Shown here: in pieces, positions 5,485 through 6,433 of the stretch
How positions within the stretch are numbered: the stretch's first letter is position 1
Layout: each line of letters begins with the position of its first letter
Source of the DNA: Thermaceae bacterium
Lineage (GTDB): Bacteria > Deinococcota > Deinococci > Deinococcales > Marinithermaceae
Direction: 5' to 3'
Length of the DNA stretch: 6,433 nucleotides
Assembly: GCA_027023345.1 (NCBI GenBank)
Contig: JALVVO010000256.1
Coordinates: 1-6,433, forward strand
Translations under genes and position numbers: made by a program
The notes under the pieces: model-generated
Seen by the model: the letters and a program-made list of their open reading frames with translations, nothing else
Told to the model about the DNA's origin: nothing
The model's database searches: none

Positions 5485-5578
5485 TCAGATCTTCGTCCTG
5501 GTCGTCTACGTCCTGACCTACGCCTTTCTCTTCGGCTACACCGCCTACCTGCTCGTGCGGCTGGGGAGGCGGGCATGA
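5477..5578 (+). CDS. ccmD: CcmD, small membrane subunit of heme maturation
   Basis: A 33-residue ORF, MGNQ to GRRA, lies exactly between ccmC and ccmE and is easily missed because of its size. CcmD is a short single-span membrane protein that holds the CcmABC-CcmE complex together and helps release heme-loaded CcmE. The protein has one hydrophobic segment (about residues 5-27, with YVLTYAFLFGYTAYLL) followed by a basic tail, RLGRR, which matches the family pattern of a tyrosine-rich helix and terminal Arg pair. GGAGGAGG (5463-5470) sits 6 nt before the ATG. It overlaps ccmC by 8 bp, and its TGA overlaps the ccmE ATG as ATGA (5575-5578). Sequence is weakly conserved in this family; position and topology carry the call. 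Confidence 0.88.
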   Translation: MGNQIFVLVVYVLTYAFLFGYTAYLLVRLGRRA

Positions 5579-6003
5579 AGGCCAAGTACTGGATCGGTCT
5601 CCTGATCATCGCTGGGGCCATCGGCTACATGATCTGGGGCGGGCTGGGGCAGAGCCTCGTCTACTTCATCACCCCCAGCGAGTACTACCAGGACCAAGCC
5701 AAGTACCGGGGCAAGCGTATCCGCCTCGGGGGGATCGTCAAGGAGGGGACGATCCGGTACGACCCCAAGACCCTCGAGCTCCGCTTCGTCCTCACCGACG
5801 GCGTGGCCGAGGTCCCGGTCTTCCACAAGGGCACGCCGCCGGCGCTCTTCAAGGACCGGCAGGGGGTGGTGGTCGAGGGGCGCTTCGAGGGCGGGACCTT
5901 CCACGGCGATAACCTCCTCGTCAAGCACTCCGAGACCTACCAGCCGCCCAAGGAGGGCTACACCCCCGAAGAGGTCCGAAAGCTCATCAAGGAGGCGAAG
6001 TGA
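5575..6003 (+). CDS. ccmE: CcmE, periplasmic heme chaperone
   Basis: This 142-residue protein binds heme covalently and carries it from CcmC to CcmF/CcmH. An N-terminal anchor (about residues 5-24) is followed by a soluble OB-fold-type beta barrel (about 44-115) with the family stretch GVVVEGRF (97-104). A flexible tail carries the covalent heme histidine at H118 and the axial tyrosine at Y122 in KHSETYQPP, the classic HxxxY form rather than the CxxxY variant. Length is close to the usual 140-160. GGGGAGG (5563-5569) precedes the ATG by 5 nt. It is coupled to ccmD by ATGA and to ccmF by GTGA (6000-6003), so the genes form one transcript. Confidence 0.96.
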   Translation: MKAKYWIGLLIIAGAIGYMIWGGLGQSLVYFITPSEYYQDQAKYRGKRIRLGGIVKEGTIRYDPKTLELRFVLTDGVAEVPVFHKGTPPALFKDRQGVVVEGRFEGGTFHGDNLLVKHSETYQPPKEGYTPEEVRKLIKEAK

Positions 6004-6433
6004 CCCCGGGGCTTCTCGGCAACGTCGCGCTCGTCTTGGGCTTCGTCTTCACCGCCCTCGGCTTCGTCCTGGCCGCGCTCGCCTGGTGGGCCAAGGACGC
6101 CCGCTACGTCGAGGCGGCCAAGAGGGCGGCGGTCTTTTCCTTCCTGGCGGCGCTCCTCGCCTTCTTTGCGCTCGAGTGGGCGCTCCTCACCGACGACTTC
6201 TCCATCGTCTACACCGCCCAGAACCACTCGACCAAAAGCCCCACCTGGGTGAAGTTCGCCACCCTCTGGGCGGCGCTCGAGGGCTCGATCCTGCTCTGGG
6301 CAACCTTCCAGGCCCTCTACACCCTGCTCGCCGCCCGGAGGCTCCGGGACTATTGGATGGCGCCGGCGGTGCTCGGCACCCTCTTCGCCGTCCAGCTCTT
6401 CTTCTTTGGGGTGATGCTCTTCGTCGCCAACCC
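6000..6433 (+). CDS. ccmF: CcmF, cytochrome c heme lyase subunit (5' part)
   Basis: The first 144 codons are present and open to the window end. CcmF takes heme from CcmE and, with CcmH, attaches it to CXXCH motifs of apocytochromes. Four hydrophobic segments are visible at about residues 5-28, 44-64, 90-111 and 120-142. The family block between segments 2 and 3 reads YTAQNHSTKSPTWVKFATLW (71-90) then AALEGSILLW (91-100). It matches the known YxAxxSN...WxxxEGSLLLW region, with leucine in place of the histidine found before EGS in proteobacterial forms. The WWD loop lies beyond the window. The GTG start overlaps the ccmE stop as GTGA; GGAGG (5991-5995) lies 4 nt upstream. Usual CcmF length is about 640-670, so about a fifth is shown. 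Confidence 0.94.
   Translation, partial: MTPGLLGNVALVLGFVFTALGFVLAALAWWAKDARYVEAAKRAAVFSFLAALLAFFALEWALLTDDFSIVYTAQNHSTKSPTWVKFATLWAALEGSILLWATFQALYTLLAARRLRDYWMAPAVLGTLFAVQLFFFGVMLFVAN

Overview
The window is GC-rich bacterial chromosome that cuts through a System I (Ccm) cytochrome c maturation locus. The very high GC, G/C-ending codons, tightly overlapping genes and GTG starts, together with a Ccm set of this type, suggest a thermophilic member of the Deinococcota (Thermaceae, for example an Oceanithermus- or Thermus-like organism). That taxonomic guess is inference and is held at modest confidence.

Layout, left to right. On the plus strand, positions 1-776 carry the 3' end of ccmA (ATPase of the heme/cytochrome c maturation ABC transporter) and the whole of ccmB (its membrane subunit), overlapping by GTGA. 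Positions 773-4580 are then occupied by three minus-strand genes. In transcription order these are a 12-heme secreted c-type cytochrome (4580 to 2196), a perfect 14-bp hairpin that looks like its terminator (2153-2182), a TPR-repeat lipoprotein (2105 to 1332), and a small secreted protein of unknown function (1345 to 773). The last one meets ccmB tail to tail, with the two stop codons interleaved. A divergent intergenic region of about 220 bp (4581-4800) holds palindromes, a hairpin against the cytochrome ribosome binding site and a -10-like element. From 4801 the plus strand resumes the Ccm operon with ccmC, a 33-codon ccmD, ccmE and the 5' part of ccmF, all overlapping by 4 to 8 bp. ccmF runs off the window.

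How the parts fit: CcmAB with CcmC/D load heme onto the CcmE chaperone at the outer face of the membrane, and CcmF (with CcmH, not seen here) attaches it to CXXCH motifs of secreted apocytochromes. The block that splits ccmAB from ccmCDEF encodes an exceptionally demanding client, a 12-CXXCH cytochrome, plus a periplasm-facing TPR lipoprotein that could plausibly hold apoprotein or belong to a cytochrome complex. No IS element, tRNA, rRNA, CRISPR array or integrase was seen. No gene-free stretch exceeds 300 bases; the longest is the divergent region 4581-4800.
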